NCBI RefSeq assembly: GCF_044904705.1
Contig: NZ_JADIKL010000005.1
Span: 62,001 to 126,000 of the forward strand
Direction: 5' to 3'
Length of the DNA: 64,000 nucleotides
DNA from: Rhodanobacter_A agri
GTDB taxonomy: Bacteria; Pseudomonadota; Gammaproteobacteria; Xanthomonadales; Rhodanobacteraceae
Part shown: positions 20,828-29,034 of the stretch, one piece after another
Position numbering within the stretch: position 1 is the stretch's first letter
How the letters are laid out: every line of letters begins with the position of its first letter
Translations under genes and position numbers: made by a program
The notes under the pieces: generated by a model
Database searches by the model: none
What the model saw: only the letters and a program-made list of their open reading frames with translations
Told to the model about the DNA's origin: nothing

Positions 20828-20920
20828 GGAGAGGTGTCCGAGTGGTTGAAGGAGCACGCCTGGAAAGTGTGTATACGGCTTATCCCCGTATCGCGGGTTC
20901 GAATCCCGCCCTCTCCGCCA
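20828..20920 (+). tRNA. tRNA-Ser(GGA)
   Basis: A 93-base class II tRNA with encoded CCA. The loop CTGGAAA gives anticodon GGA. The acceptor stem GGAGAGG pairs with CCTCTCC, there is a long variable arm (TACGGCTTATCCCCGTA), and the T-arm is CGGG-TTCGAAT-CCCG. The sequence is close to E. coli serW/serX. Confidence 0.98.
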
Positions 20921-20959
20921 GTTTCGAGTGAGTCACGACCAAGCGTCGTGCACGTCCAT

Positions 20960-21071
20960 GGTGGCCCCGTCGGTCCCCCCGCGACGATAGTCCGCAAACC
21001 CCGCCAGGTCCGGAAGGAAGCAACGGTAGTGGATGATTCGGGTGCCGGGGTGTGGCTGGCGGGGCCGCCGC
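20960..21071 (+). ncRNA. ffs: Signal recognition particle RNA (4.5S)
   Basis: The small bacterial SRP RNA that binds Ffh and targets membrane proteins. The conserved apical part GGTCCGGAAGGAAGCA is present with the GGAA tetraloop, followed by the matching GTGCCGGGGTG strand. The outer helix forms between GGTGGCCCCG at the 5' end and CGGGGCCGCC at the 3' end. It follows tRNA-Ser by 39 bases. Ends are placed by the terminal helix and may shift by a few bases. Confidence 0.95.
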
Positions 21072-21141
21072 CATTTCGGGGCTTCGACGTGTTCGGCTGA
21101 CTTGCCGGCGTCGACTTGGCACAATCAGCTTTCGACCCTAA

Positions 21142-21157
21142 GTCAGTGCCGACTGAC
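21142..21157 (+). promoter_or_regulatory. Short palindrome before dnaX
   Basis: GTCAGT and ACTGAC flank GCCG as a perfect six-pair inverted repeat 30 bases upstream of the dnaX start. It could be an operator or a small leader hairpin; nothing else supports either. Confidence 0.3.
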
Positions 21158-21186
21158 CCCGTCGCAGCAAAGCAGGCCCCCAACGC

Positions 21187-22848
21187 ATGTCCTATCAGGT
21201 TCTCGCCCGCAAATGGCGCCCGCGCAAGTTCGCCGAACTGGTGGGGCAGGAGCACGTGGTGCGTGCGCTTACCAATGCGCTGGACACCGGGCGCATGCAC
21301 CATGCCTACCTGTTTACCGGCACGCGCGGCGTGGGCAAGACCACCATCGCGCGCATCTTCGCCAAGTCGCTCAACTGCGAGCGCGGCGAGTCGGCCGATC
21401 CCTGCGGCGAGTGCGCGGTCTGCACCGCGGTGGACGAAGGCCGCTTCGTGGATCTGCTGGAGATCGACGCGGCCAGCAATACCGGCGTGGATGACGTGCG
21501 CGAGGTGATCGAGAACGCGCAGTACGCACCCTCGCGGGGCCGTTTCAAGGTGTACCTGGTGGACGAGGTGCACATGCTCTCCAAACCGGCGTTCAACGCG
21601 CTGCTGAAGACGCTGGAAGAGCCGCCGCCGCACGTGAAGTTCCTGCTCGCCACCACCGACCCGCAGAAGCTGCCGGTGACGGTGCTGTCGCGCTGCCTGA
21701 AGTTCAACCTGAAGCGCCTGCTGCCCGAGCAGATCGCCGGCCAGATGCGACACATCCTCGGCGCCGAGAACATCGCCTACGAGGATGGCGCGATCGAGGA
21801 GCTGTCGCGCGGCGCCGATGGCTCGTTGCGCGACGGCCTGTCGCTGCTGGACCAGGCCATTGCCTATGGCGGCGGATCGCTGCACGCCGACGACGTGCGC
21901 ACCATGCTGGGCAGCGTGGCGCGCGGCCAGGTGCTGGGCGTGCTCGACGCGCTGGCCGACGGCGACGGCACGCGCCTGCTTGCCGAGTGTGCGCAGATCG
22001 CCTCGTATTCGCCGGATTTCGGCGGTGTGCTGGACGACCTTGCCGGCGTGCTGCACCGCTTGCAGCTGATCCAGCTGATTCCCGGCTATCGGCTCGACGA
22101 CGACGCCGACGGCGAGGCCTTGCACGCGCTGGCCGCGCGCATCGCGCCGGAGGACGTGCAGCTCTATTACCAGATCGCCCTCGGCGGTCGCCGCGATCTC
22201 GCGCTGGCACCGGATGCGCGCACCGGCTTCGAGATGGCGCTGCTGCGCATGCTGGCATTCCGTCCCGGCGACGAGGCCCCGCGTCCGTTGGCGGAGCGCG
22301 CGGCGCCCGCCCCGCGGCCCGCGGCCTCGCCGGTACGCAGCGCCGCGCCAGTCGCGCCGCCGGCTCCGGCTTCGGCGTATCGCGCGGCACCGCCGGTTGC
22401 TGCTGCGGCGCCGGCCGTGCGCGAATCCGCCCCGGCGGCTCCGCTGGTTGGCGCCGGTGGCCTGCCGCACTGGGAAAGCCTGATCGAACAAGCCGGCCTG
22501 CGTGGCCCGTTCAGTGTGTTGGCGCAGCATGCGGTGCTGCGCGAGCGCGAAGGCAACACCTTGGTGCTGGCGCTGCAACCGGCGCATATGAGCATGGCGG
22601 TGGAGCCGATGGTCAGCCAGATGGAGGAGCGGATCAGCCAGGCGCTGGGCGAGCGCATCAAGCTGCGCTTCGTCGATATCGACAAGGCCGCTGTCGCCGC
22701 CACGCCGGCCGCGCGCGCCACCCAGGCGCGCAACGAGGCGCAGGCGGCCGCCGAGCAGTCGATCGAAGACGATCCCTTCGTGCAATCCATGAAACGCGAC
22801 TTCGGCGCCCGCGTGGTGCCGCAGTCGGTGAAACCCTTTGGCAGTTGA
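21187..22848 (+). CDS. dnaX: DNA polymerase III subunits tau/gamma
   Basis: The clamp-loader ATPase subunit, 553 residues. MSYQVLARKWRPRKFAELVG opens the protein. Walker A GTRGVGKTT (45-53), zinc module Cys64-Cys73-Cys76-Cys79, DEVHML Walker B near 125 and the SRC sensor (TVLSRCLKF) are in place. A Pro/Ala-rich linker (about 365-420) precedes a tau-specific C-terminal domain. No A-rich slippery heptamer like that of E. coli dnaX is visible, so a frameshifted gamma form is not evident. It is part of the common dnaX-ybaB-recR order and follows the SRP RNA. Confidence 0.96.
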   Translation: MSYQVLARKWRPRKFAELVGQEHVVRALTNALDTGRMHHAYLFTGTRGVGKTTIARIFAKSLNCERGESADPCGECAVCTAVDEGRFVDLLEIDAASNTGVDDVREVIENAQYAPSRGRFKVYLVDEVHMLSKPAFNALLKTLEEPPPHVKFLLATTDPQKLPVTVLSRCLKFNLKRLLPEQIAGQMRHILGAENIAYEDGAIEELSRGADGSLRDGLSLLDQAIAYGGGSLHADDVRTMLGSVARGQVLGVLDALADGDGTRLLAECAQIASYSPDFGGVLDDLAGVLHRLQLIQLIPGYRLDDDADGEALHALAARIAPEDVQLYYQIALGGRRDLALAPDARTGFEMALLRMLAFRPGDEAPRPLAERAAPAPRPAASPVRSAAPVAPPAPASAYRAAPPVAAAAPAVRESAPAAPLVGAGGLPHWESLIEQAGLRGPFSVLAQHAVLREREGNTLVLALQPAHMSMAVEPMVSQMEERISQALGERIKLRFVDIDKAAVAATPAARATQARNEAQAAAEQSIEDDPFVQSMKRDFGARVVPQSVKPFGS

Positions 22849-22863
22849 AGACGGAGCACTGAG

Positions 22864-23187
22864 ATGAGAGGTCAGATCGGCCAGCTGATGCAGCAGGCCC
22901 AGCGCATGCAGGAAGACATGAAGCGTGCGCAGGAAGAGATCGCCAAGCTGGAGGTCACCGGCAGCGCCGGCGGCGGCCTGGTGAGCGTGACGATGAGCGG
23001 CGCCCACGAGGTGCGCAAGGTGGTGATCGACCGGCAGACCTTCGCCGACGATCCGGAGATGGCCGAGGATCTGGTCGCCGCCGCGATCAACGACGCGGTG
23101 AACAAGGTCGCCGAAGCCAGTCGCGCGAAGATGGGCGGCGTGACCGCCGGCATGAACCTGCCGCCGGGATTCAAGATGCCGTTCTGA
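22864..23187 (+). CDS. ybaB: YbaB/EbfC nucleoid-associated protein
   Basis: A 107-residue DNA-binding protein of the YbaB/EbfC family, dimeric and nucleoid-associated. It begins MRGQIGQLMQQAQRMQEDMK with the typical Met/Gln-rich helix, followed by the beta core GGGLVSVTMSGAHEVRKVVI and the helix DLVAAAINDAVNK. The gene lies 15 bases after dnaX with GGAG before the ATG, and precedes recR, the classic arrangement. Confidence 0.95.
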   Translation: MRGQIGQLMQQAQRMQEDMKRAQEEIAKLEVTGSAGGGLVSVTMSGAHEVRKVVIDRQTFADDPEMAEDLVAAAINDAVNKVAEASRAKMGGVTAGMNLPPGFKMPF

Positions 23188-23284
23188 GGGCAGGAGTGAA
23201 CCGGGAGGCGCGAGAGCGCAGCACTGGGCCGTTTTCCGCATTCCCCCTGCCTCCCACGTCTCTCCCTCACTTCTTGAATCACCC

Positions 23285-23884
23285 ATGTCATCCGGCTCCC
23301 CACTTCTCGCCAGCCTCATCGAAGCTCTACGCTGCCTGCCCGGCGTGGGCGGCAAGAGTGCGCAGCGGATGGCGTTCCATCTGCTGGAACGCGATCGCGA
23401 TCGCGGCCTGAAGCTGGCCGACGCGCTGCGCGAGGCGATGCAGCGCATCGGGCAATGCCAGCGCTGCCGCAATTTCAGCGAGGAGGCTTTGTGCGCGATC
23501 TGCGCCAGCGCCAGCCGCGACCGCCAGCTGCTGTGCGTGGTGGAGTCGCCGGTGGATCTGGTGGCGATCGAGCAGGCCACCGGCTATCGCGGCCAGTACT
23601 TCGTGCTGCATGGCCGGCTGTCGCCGCTGGATGGCCTGGGGCCGGAGGAGCTGGGCCTGCCCCTGCTCACGCAGCGGCTGGGCGAGGGCGAGGTGGAGGA
23701 GCTGATCATCGCCACCAATCCCACCGTGGAAGGCGAGGCCACCGCGCACTATCTGGCGCAGCTGGCACGTGCCGGCGGCATCAAGCCGACGCGGCTGGCG
23801 CACGGCGTGCCGCTGGGCGGCGAACTGGAATTCGTGGACCGCGGCACGCTGGCGCATGCGTTCGGTGGCCGCCAATTGCTCTAG
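23285..23884 (+). CDS. recR: Recombination protein RecR
   Basis: A 199-residue recombination mediator acting with RecO and RecF in gap repair. The helix-hairpin-helix (LRCLPGVGGKSAQRMAFHLL), the C4 zinc finger (CQRCRNFSEEALCAIC), the Toprim domain (LLCVVESPVDLVAIE through EELIIATNPTVEGEATAHYL) and the C-terminal Walker B-like ARAGGIKPTRLAHGVPLGGE follow in normal order. The final RQLL ends one codon before a tandem repeat array that begins two bases after the stop. Confidence 0.96.
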   Translation: MSSGSPLLASLIEALRCLPGVGGKSAQRMAFHLLERDRDRGLKLADALREAMQRIGQCQRCRNFSEEALCAICASASRDRQLLCVVESPVDLVAIEQATGYRGQYFVLHGRLSPLDGLGPEELGLPLLTQRLGEGEVEELIIATNPTVEGEATAHYLAQLARAGGIKPTRLAHGVPLGGELEFVDRGTLAHAFGGRQLL

Positions 23885-23886
23885 CC

Positions 23887-24131
23887 TTGCGATCATCCCT
23901 GATCGCGAGAGTCAAACGGGCGGCCATCCGTGGCCGCATTCGGCATGTCCTGCGATCATCCCTGATCGAGAAGATAAAACGGGCGGCCATCCCTGGCCGC
24001 ACGCCGTACGTCTTGCGATCATCCCTGATCGCGAAAATCAAATGGGCGGCCATCCCTGGCCGCACTCCGTATGTTCTGCGATCATCCCTGATCGCGAAGA
24101 TCAAACGGGCGGCCATCCTTGGCCGCACTCT
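23887..24131. repeat. Four tandem 63-bp units, each with two TCCC-loop hairpins
   Basis: Units start near 23888, 23951, 24014 and 24077, a constant period of 63 bases; the last copy is a few bases short. Each unit has two hairpins with the same four-base loop: GCGATCA-TCCC-TGATCGC and GCGGCCA-TCCC-TGGCCGC, separated by an A-rich spacer (AGAGTCAAACGG type). Copies differ at a few positions, mostly in spacers. The array fills the gap between recR and the HIT gene. Because 63 is a multiple of three, several reading frames stay open, but no start signal supports a protein. Confidence 0.93.
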
Positions 24132-24149
24132 TAAAATTAGGGCGACAGC

Positions 24150-24494
24150 ATGGCCGACACTATCTTCGACAAGATCATCCGGCGCGAGATTCCGGCCGAC
24201 ATCGTCTACGAGGACGACGAGCTGCTGGCGTTCCGCGACGTGAATCCGCAGGCGCCGGTGCATGTGCTGTTCATCCCGAAGAAGCCGATCGCCACCTTGA
24301 ACGACGCCACCGCGGAGGATGCGGCGCTGCTGGGACGCCTGCTGCTGGCCGCGGCCGGCTACGCCAGGCGCGAGGGCTTTGCCGACCAGGGGTATCGCAC
24401 GGTGCTCAACTGCAACGAATACGGTGGCCAGACCGTGTTCCACCTGCACCTGCATTTGCTGGGCGGCCGGCAGATGCACTGGCCGCCGGGCTGA
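24150..24494 (+). CDS. HIT family (HinT-like) hydrolase
   Basis: A 114-residue histidine-triad nucleotide-binding protein, likely a purine nucleoside phosphoramidase. It reads MADTIFDKIIRREIPADIVY, the typical HinT beginning, then FRDVNPQAPVHVLFIPKK and the active-site triad VFHLHLHLLGG with alternating His residues. The usual length is 110-120. The gene lies directly after the repeat array and ends at a strong bidirectional terminator. Confidence 0.95.
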   Translation: MADTIFDKIIRREIPADIVYEDDELLAFRDVNPQAPVHVLFIPKKPIATLNDATAEDAALLGRLLLAAAGYARREGFADQGYRTVLNCNEYGGQTVFHLHLHLLGGRQMHWPPG

Positions 24495-24510
24495 GCAACG
24501 GCACGGAGCC

Positions 24511-24549
24511 GCAACGAAAACGCCGGCCCAAGGCCGGCGTTTTCGTTGC
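24511..24549. terminator. Strong bidirectional terminator
   Basis: Perfect 18-base arms (24511-24528 and 24532-24549) flank a CAA loop. The inner part is GC-rich (CGCCGGCC) and the outer part has AAAA/TTTT, so a U-run is produced on both strands. It separates the convergent HIT and Slp genes. Confidence 0.95.
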
Positions 24550-24555
24550 GGGATA

Positions 24556-25140
24556 TCACTTGCCCGAGGGCGGCGGCGGCGGCGGGCGCACCACGATCAC
24601 CCGCGGCGCGCGCCAATACGGGCCGTAGCCATAGCCCCACGGACCCCAGGGCCCCCAGAACGGATCGTAGAAGCCCGGCGGATAGGGCGTGTCCACGTAG
24701 ACCGGGCGCTTCGGCCACAGATACACCACGTCGGCTTCCACACGCGGGTAGGGGTAGTCGTAGTCGCCTACCTTCTGCGTCACCGTACCGTGGATGGTGC
24801 CGGTCACGGTCAACTCGCGGCCGCGGGAGAACACCTCCGGATCGTAGAAGCCGCTGTGGCAGGCCACGAAGCGGCCCTGGTCGCCGCCGGAGCGGCCCAG
24901 TTCCGGTCGGGCCTGGCTGTCCAGCGGGCGCGCCAGGATGTAGAAGCAGGTCTGCTGCGGGCCCGGCTCGGTCTTGATGATCTCGCCGCCCCAGCGCACC
25001 TGGGTGCCGCCCGCGCCACCTTGCTGGGCGGCGGCGCTGGAGATGGCGGTGTAGTTGCCCTGCAGCGGTTGCGGAATGGTCGCGCAACCGCCCAGCAGGG
25101 CGATGGCCGCGACTAGCGCGAGGGGACGGTAGAGGGACAT
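24556..25140 (-). CDS. Slp family outer membrane lipoprotein
   Basis: A 194-residue lipoprotein of the Slp (starvation lipoprotein) family. The start at 25140 follows GGAGA and gives a lipoprotein signal (MSLYRPLALVAAIALLGGCA) with lipobox LGGC, Cys19. The mature part has the Slp pattern: VRWGGEIIKTEPGPQQTCFY, ILARPLDSQARP, GRFVACHSGFYDPEVFSRGR and LTVTGTIHGTVTQKVGDYDY. The tail is rich in Pro, Trp, Gly and Tyr (YDPFWGPWGPWGYGYG) with a run of prolines. An ATG 51 bases upstream is less likely because no signal sequence would follow directly. Confidence 0.9.
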   Translation of the reverse strand: MSLYRPLALVAAIALLGGCATIPQPLQGNYTAISSAAAQQGGAGGTQVRWGGEIIKTEPGPQQTCFYILARPLDSQARPELGRSGGDQGRFVACHSGFYDPEVFSRGRELTVTGTIHGTVTQKVGDYDYPYPRVEADVVYLWPKRPVYVDTPYPPGFYDPFWGPWGPWGYGYGPYWRAPRVIVVRPPPPPPSGK

Positions 25141-25187
25141 GGCGGTTTCTCCATCATGGATGATTGTGTGCACAACCCTATCAACGC

Positions 25188-27143
25188 TCATTTGACCATG
25201 CGGACGACAGGAAAATCCCGCACCGCGCGTTGCAGCGCGCGCAGGGATTCGATCGACGGTTCCGGTTGGGCATAGCGCAGTTCGAGGTAGCGGTGCATCA
25301 GTTCGATCAACCTGTCGTGTTGCGCCGGCAGCGCATGGGCGGCGCGTTGCAGGTAGTCCCGCGGTCCCTCGCCAGCCTGCCGCACCACGCCCAGACGCGC
25401 CAGCTTGCGTTCCAGCCGGCGCAACGCGGCGCGCGCGGCGTCTTCCGGTTCATGCCGCCGCCACACCCATGCGAGCCCGGCGGCCATGCACAGCACGCAG
25501 CCGATGGCCAGCAGCAGCGCCAGCGTGGAGGTGTCCATTTCGCGGATGCCGAACGGCTTCAGCAGGCCACGCTGGCGCAGCGCGTCGAAGCCATTAACGC
25601 TCAGGTTCCACCAGCGGTTGACGATGTCCCAGTGGTTGCGCAGCGACTGCAGCCAGTTGCTCTGGTACCACGGCAACTGGCCGCCTGCCGCGGCAGCGGC
25701 GCCCAGGCTGATCCGTTGCGGACGTACTGCGGCGGTGGGATCGACCCGCACCCAGCCGCGCCCGGCCAGCCACACTTCGCTCCAGGCGTGAGCGTCGGAA
25801 TTGCGCACCAGCAGGTAGCCGCCCATCGCATTCCAGTAGCCGCCCTGGTAGCCGGTGACCACGCGGGCGGGGATGCCGGCGGCGCGCATCAGCACGGTGA
25901 AGGCGGACGCGTAGTGCTCGCAGAAACCCTCGTGGGTGTCGAACAGGAAATCGTCCATCGCGTCGCGGCCCAGCGGCGCAGGTGACAGCGTGTAGCGGAA
26001 GCCGCCGTCGTGGAACAGCGCCAGCGCGGCCTGCACGATGGCGCCGTCGTCGTTGCCGTAGCGCGTCCGCCACGCGCGGCCCAATTCCAGCGTGCGCGGA
26101 TTGAAATCGGCGGGCAGTTGCAGCCAGCGGGCGAGGTAGCCGCCGGGTTGCGGTTCCAGCCGGTAGCGGGTGGCCGAGCTGAGCGTGTAGTCGAGCAGGG
26201 AGTTCACCGGCCGGTCGGCGATCACTTCGCGATTGCGGCGCAGACTGGCGCCGGGCGGTGCGGCCAGCGGCACGTCCAGCGTGGGCAGCACGCGCTGCCG
26301 GGTCGGCTCCAGGCTGATGCGGTAGTGGATAGCTTGTGCTGCCTCGATCGGCGCTGGCGACTGTTCGCCCGGGTTGAGGTAGATCCAGCTGGTGCCGTCG
26401 TAGTGGCCCATCACGAAGGCACGGAAATAGCGCTGCTCGGCTGGCGGCGGCGGGCCGTCGAAGCTCACCCGCAGGGCGGGGCTTTCGTCGGTCAGCAACT
26501 GATTGAAACCCGCCGGCGTCATGCGGTCGCTGAGGCCGGTGCGCTGTTGGCCGGCGTTCGGCGCGCCCCACAGCGGCGAGTTCAGTCGCGGCAGCAGCAG
26601 GAAGGCGAGCAGGGCCAGCGGCAGGGCGGCAGCCAGCAAGCCAACGCCGGGGACCAGTTCCAGCCACCATCGGGCAGGCGGCTGCCGTCCCGGCTCCAGC
26701 GAACGCAGCGCGGCCAGCGGCGGCAGCAGGCCCAGCGCTATCGCGGTGGTGGCGGTGAGGCTCTGGTCGAACAGCAGCGCGGCCATCAAGGTGAAGCAGG
26801 CGAAGCTCATGCCCACGCGGGCATCGCGTATCGTCTCGGTTTCCAGCAGTTTCATCACCAGCAGGCCCACCGCCAATGCGGCACCGGGCGCCTGGCCGAA
26901 CAGGTTGCCGTACCAGCTCACGATGGCCAGCAGCAGCACCGCCAGCAGCGGCAGCTTCAGCCAGGTCGGTGTGGGGGTGCGATGGCGGCGGCGCTGCCAC
27001 CAGCGCAGGCCCAGGATCGGCGCCAGCGCGGCGCTCAGCCACCACGGCAGGTGCGGCGCGTGCAGTGCCAGCACGGCGGCAAGGCCTAGTGCGACCAGGT
27101 CGAAGCTGCGCCTGTCGAGCGACGTAGTGGCTGCGCTGGTCAT
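25188..27143 (-). CDS. TgpA-type membrane transglutaminase-like protein
   Basis: A 651-residue inner-membrane protein of the TgpA type (DUF3488, transglutaminase core, DUF4129). Several hydrophobic helices fill about 15-190. The periplasmic transglutaminase core has catalytic Cys near 406 (EGFCEHYASAF), His near 452 (NSDAHAWSEVWL) and Asp near 467 (VRVDPTAAV), all present. One more helix lies near 540, followed by a cytoplasmic DUF4129-like tail. It overlaps the DUF58 gene by four bases (ATGA). In Pseudomonas TgpA affects cell-envelope integrity; the MoxR-DUF58-TgpA set is a widespread conserved unit whose exact reaction is not settled. Confidence 0.92.
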   Translation of the reverse strand: MTSAATTSLDRRSFDLVALGLAAVLALHAPHLPWWLSAALAPILGLRWWQRRRHRTPTPTWLKLPLLAVLLLAIVSWYGNLFGQAPGAALAVGLLVMKLLETETIRDARVGMSFACFTLMAALLFDQSLTATTAIALGLLPPLAALRSLEPGRQPPARWWLELVPGVGLLAAALPLALLAFLLLPRLNSPLWGAPNAGQQRTGLSDRMTPAGFNQLLTDESPALRVSFDGPPPPAEQRYFRAFVMGHYDGTSWIYLNPGEQSPAPIEAAQAIHYRISLEPTRQRVLPTLDVPLAAPPGASLRRNREVIADRPVNSLLDYTLSSATRYRLEPQPGGYLARWLQLPADFNPRTLELGRAWRTRYGNDDGAIVQAALALFHDGGFRYTLSPAPLGRDAMDDFLFDTHEGFCEHYASAFTVLMRAAGIPARVVTGYQGGYWNAMGGYLLVRNSDAHAWSEVWLAGRGWVRVDPTAAVRPQRISLGAAAAAGGQLPWYQSNWLQSLRNHWDIVNRWWNLSVNGFDALRQRGLLKPFGIREMDTSTLALLLAIGCVLCMAAGLAWVWRRHEPEDAARAALRRLERKLARLGVVRQAGEGPRDYLQRAAHALPAQHDRLIELMHRYLELRYAQPEPSIESLRALQRAVRDFPVVRMVK

Positions 27144-28087
27144 GGCAGCACGGCCAGCGCGCTCATGCAGCGTGCGTAATGGGGCGGGCCGCTGCCGATG
27201 TCGATGCGCTGCTCCGGCAGCTGCAGGCTGTAACGCCGGCCCTGTGCCTCCGCCTCGCCCAGCCAGCGCGCCAGCCGGGCGATGCGCGTCTCGCGGTCCA
27301 GCGTGCGCAGCGCGTTCCAGTCCAGGCGCCAGGTCTCGCGTGGCTCGGGACGGTCGAAGTCCTTCACCAGCAGGTCATGGTGACGGGCACTGGCTTTCCA
27401 TGCGATGTGCCTGGGCGCGTCGCCGCGACGGTAGTCGCGCAGGGCCGCCAATTCCTCGCCGGCCTGCGGACGCAGGCGTTCGCGTGCATCGCCCGGCAGC
27501 AGCGGCGGCGGCCCGGCAGCCTCCGGTCGCGGCCACACCAGCACGGACTGCTGCGGATGCAGCCAGCTCCAGGCACGGAACAAGCCCAGCGGCCAGGTGC
27601 TCCACAGCTTCAGCCGCGGCAAGGCCTGCCAGCCGCGGCGGGTGGTGGCCAGCCGCAGCCGCAGCTCCGTGGTGCCCTGCAAGGCGAACGCAAGCGACTC
27701 GCCGGCGCAGTCCAGGCGCACCGCTTCGCGGGAGCGTTGCGCGCTGAAGTCCAATACCAGTTCCAGCGGTTCGCCGGCGACGGCGTGGCCGGCGCGGATG
27801 TCGCGCAGGCACAGGCCGTCCAGGGTGCGGAAAGCGAACAGCATGCTCGCCGCGGCAGCGGAGCCCAGCATGCAGGTCAACAGCACCGCCGCGTTGTTGG
27901 CGTAGTTCAGCGCGCCGACCAGCATCACCATCAGCAGCACGCCGAAGCCGAGGCCGAACGCAGTGGGCACGATGTAGATGCGGCGCCGGCCCAGTTCGAT
28001 CGGCAGTGGTTCGGCTCGGCGCAGGCGGGTGAGTGCGGGCAGGCGGCGTTCGGCGAGTTGCGCGAGCCGGCGCAGGTCGGCGCGCAT
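27140..28087 (-). CDS. DUF58 domain protein
   Basis: A 315-residue protein with two membrane helices near 35-75 (IYIVPTAFGLGFGVLLMVM, then YANNAAVLLTCMLGSAAAAS) and a C-terminal DUF58 domain related to von Willebrand A folds: DARERLRPQAGEELAALRDY, RRGDAPRHIAWKASARHHDL and LVKDFDRPEPRETWRLDW. The start at 28087 overlaps the MoxR stop by one base (TGATG). DUF58 proteins are partners of MoxR ATPases; the pair probably acts in assembly of an envelope complex with the transglutaminase-like protein. Confidence 0.9.
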   Translation of the reverse strand: MRADLRRLAQLAERRLPALTRLRRAEPLPIELGRRRIYIVPTAFGLGFGVLLMVMLVGALNYANNAAVLLTCMLGSAAAASMLFAFRTLDGLCLRDIRAGHAVAGEPLELVLDFSAQRSREAVRLDCAGESLAFALQGTTELRLRLATTRRGWQALPRLKLWSTWPLGLFRAWSWLHPQQSVLVWPRPEAAGPPPLLPGDARERLRPQAGEELAALRDYRRGDAPRHIAWKASARHHDLLVKDFDRPEPRETWRLDWNALRTLDRETRIARLARWLGEAEAQGRRYSLQLPEQRIDIGSGPPHYARCMSALAVLP

Positions 28088-29034
28088 CAGTCCACCGCCA
28101 CCTCGGCGAGCAGCTGGCGTGCCAGTGCCTCGCCCCCGGCACCACGCGCGGCCACCAGTCGATGTGCGGCCAGTGGCACGAACAGCGCCTGCAGGTCTTC
28201 CGGCAACACGTAGCTGCGGCCATGCAGCAGCGCCCATGCGCGCGCCACGGCAAGCAGCGACAGCCCGGCGCGCGGCGACAGCCCGGTGCGGATCTCGGCG
28301 TGGCGGCGGCTGGCGCCGATCAGCGCCTGCAGGTAGTCGAGCAGGGCCGGGCTGACGGCGATCGCCTGCGTCTGCCGGCGCAGCGCGAGCAGCGCGGCAC
28401 CGTCCAACTGCGGCTTCAGGCTGGCCAGCAGGTCGTGGCGGTCGACGCCCGTGAGCAGTTCGCGCTCGGCAGCGGGATCGGGATAGTCCAGCGACAGCCG
28501 CAGCATGAAGCGGTCGAGCTGCGAATCGGGCAGTGGGAAGGTGCCTGCCAGGTCCAGCGGATTCTGCGTGGCCACCACGAAGAACGGTTGCGGCAGCGCA
28601 TGGGTCTGGCCGTCCACGGTGACCTGGCCCTCGGCCATGGCTTCGAGCAGCGCGCTCTGCGTCTTCGGCGTGGCGCGGTTGATTTCGTCGGCCAGCAGCA
28701 AGCCGCCGAAGATCGGGCCGGGGTGGAAACGGAACTGGCCGGTCTCGCGTTCGTACACGCTGACGCCGAGGATGTCGGAAGGCAGCAGGTCGCTGGTGAA
28801 CTGCACGCGCTGGAATTCCAGCGCGAAGCTGGCGGCAAGCGCGTGCGCCAGCGTGGTCTTGCCCACGCCGGGCACGTCTTCCAGCAGCAGGTGGCCGCCG
28901 GCGATCAGGCAGGCCAGCGCCAGCTTCACCTTCCGCGCCTTGCCCAGCACCACGCGGTTGAGCTGGGCCTCGGCGGCAGCGAGGCGCTGGCGCAGTTCGT
29001 CGGTGGGCGGATGGACGGGCAGGGGCTGGCTCAT
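28087..29034 (-). CDS. MoxR family AAA+ ATPase
   Basis: A 315-residue chaperone-like AAA+ ATPase of the MoxR family. From ATG 29034 the sequence has NRVVLGKARKVKLALACLIA, Walker A EDVPGVGKTT near 54-63, the SDLLPSDILG insert, Walker B LLLADEINRATPKTQ, sensor 1 VVATQNPLDLAGTFPLP, the arginine finger region LDRFMLRLSLDYPD and sensor 2 GLSPRAGLSLLAVAR. It is coupled by ATGA overlap to the upstream GYF_2-RDD gene and by TGATG to DUF58, so all four genes probably form one operon. Confidence 0.94.
   Translation of the reverse strand: MSQPLPVHPPTDELRQRLAAAEAQLNRVVLGKARKVKLALACLIAGGHLLLEDVPGVGKTTLAHALAASFALEFQRVQFTSDLLPSDILGVSVYERETGQFRFHPGPIFGGLLLADEINRATPKTQSALLEAMAEGQVTVDGQTHALPQPFFVVATQNPLDLAGTFPLPDSQLDRFMLRLSLDYPDPAAERELLTGVDRHDLLASLKPQLDGAALLALRRQTQAIAVSPALLDYLQALIGASRRHAEIRTGLSPRAGLSLLAVARAWALLHGRSYVLPEDLQALFVPLAAHRLVAARGAGGEALARQLLAEVAVD

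Noticed and set aside
21187..22848. Programmed frameshift in dnaX producing gamma
   Set aside because: No run of A residues like A AAA AAG with a following hairpin was found in the gene.
20773..23580. 935-codon minus-strand frame across SRP RNA, dnaX, ybaB and recR
   Set aside because: It covers two RNA genes and three certain genes on the other strand and shows no domain.
23887..24131. CRISPR array
   Set aside because: Units are contiguous 63-base near-copies without unique spacers, and no cas genes are nearby.
23769..24134. Protein reading of the 63-bp repeat array (IIPDRE...GGHPWPH type)
   Set aside because: The frame stays open only because the period is a multiple of three; several frames are open on both strands and no start signal exists. 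The hairpin structure explains the conservation.
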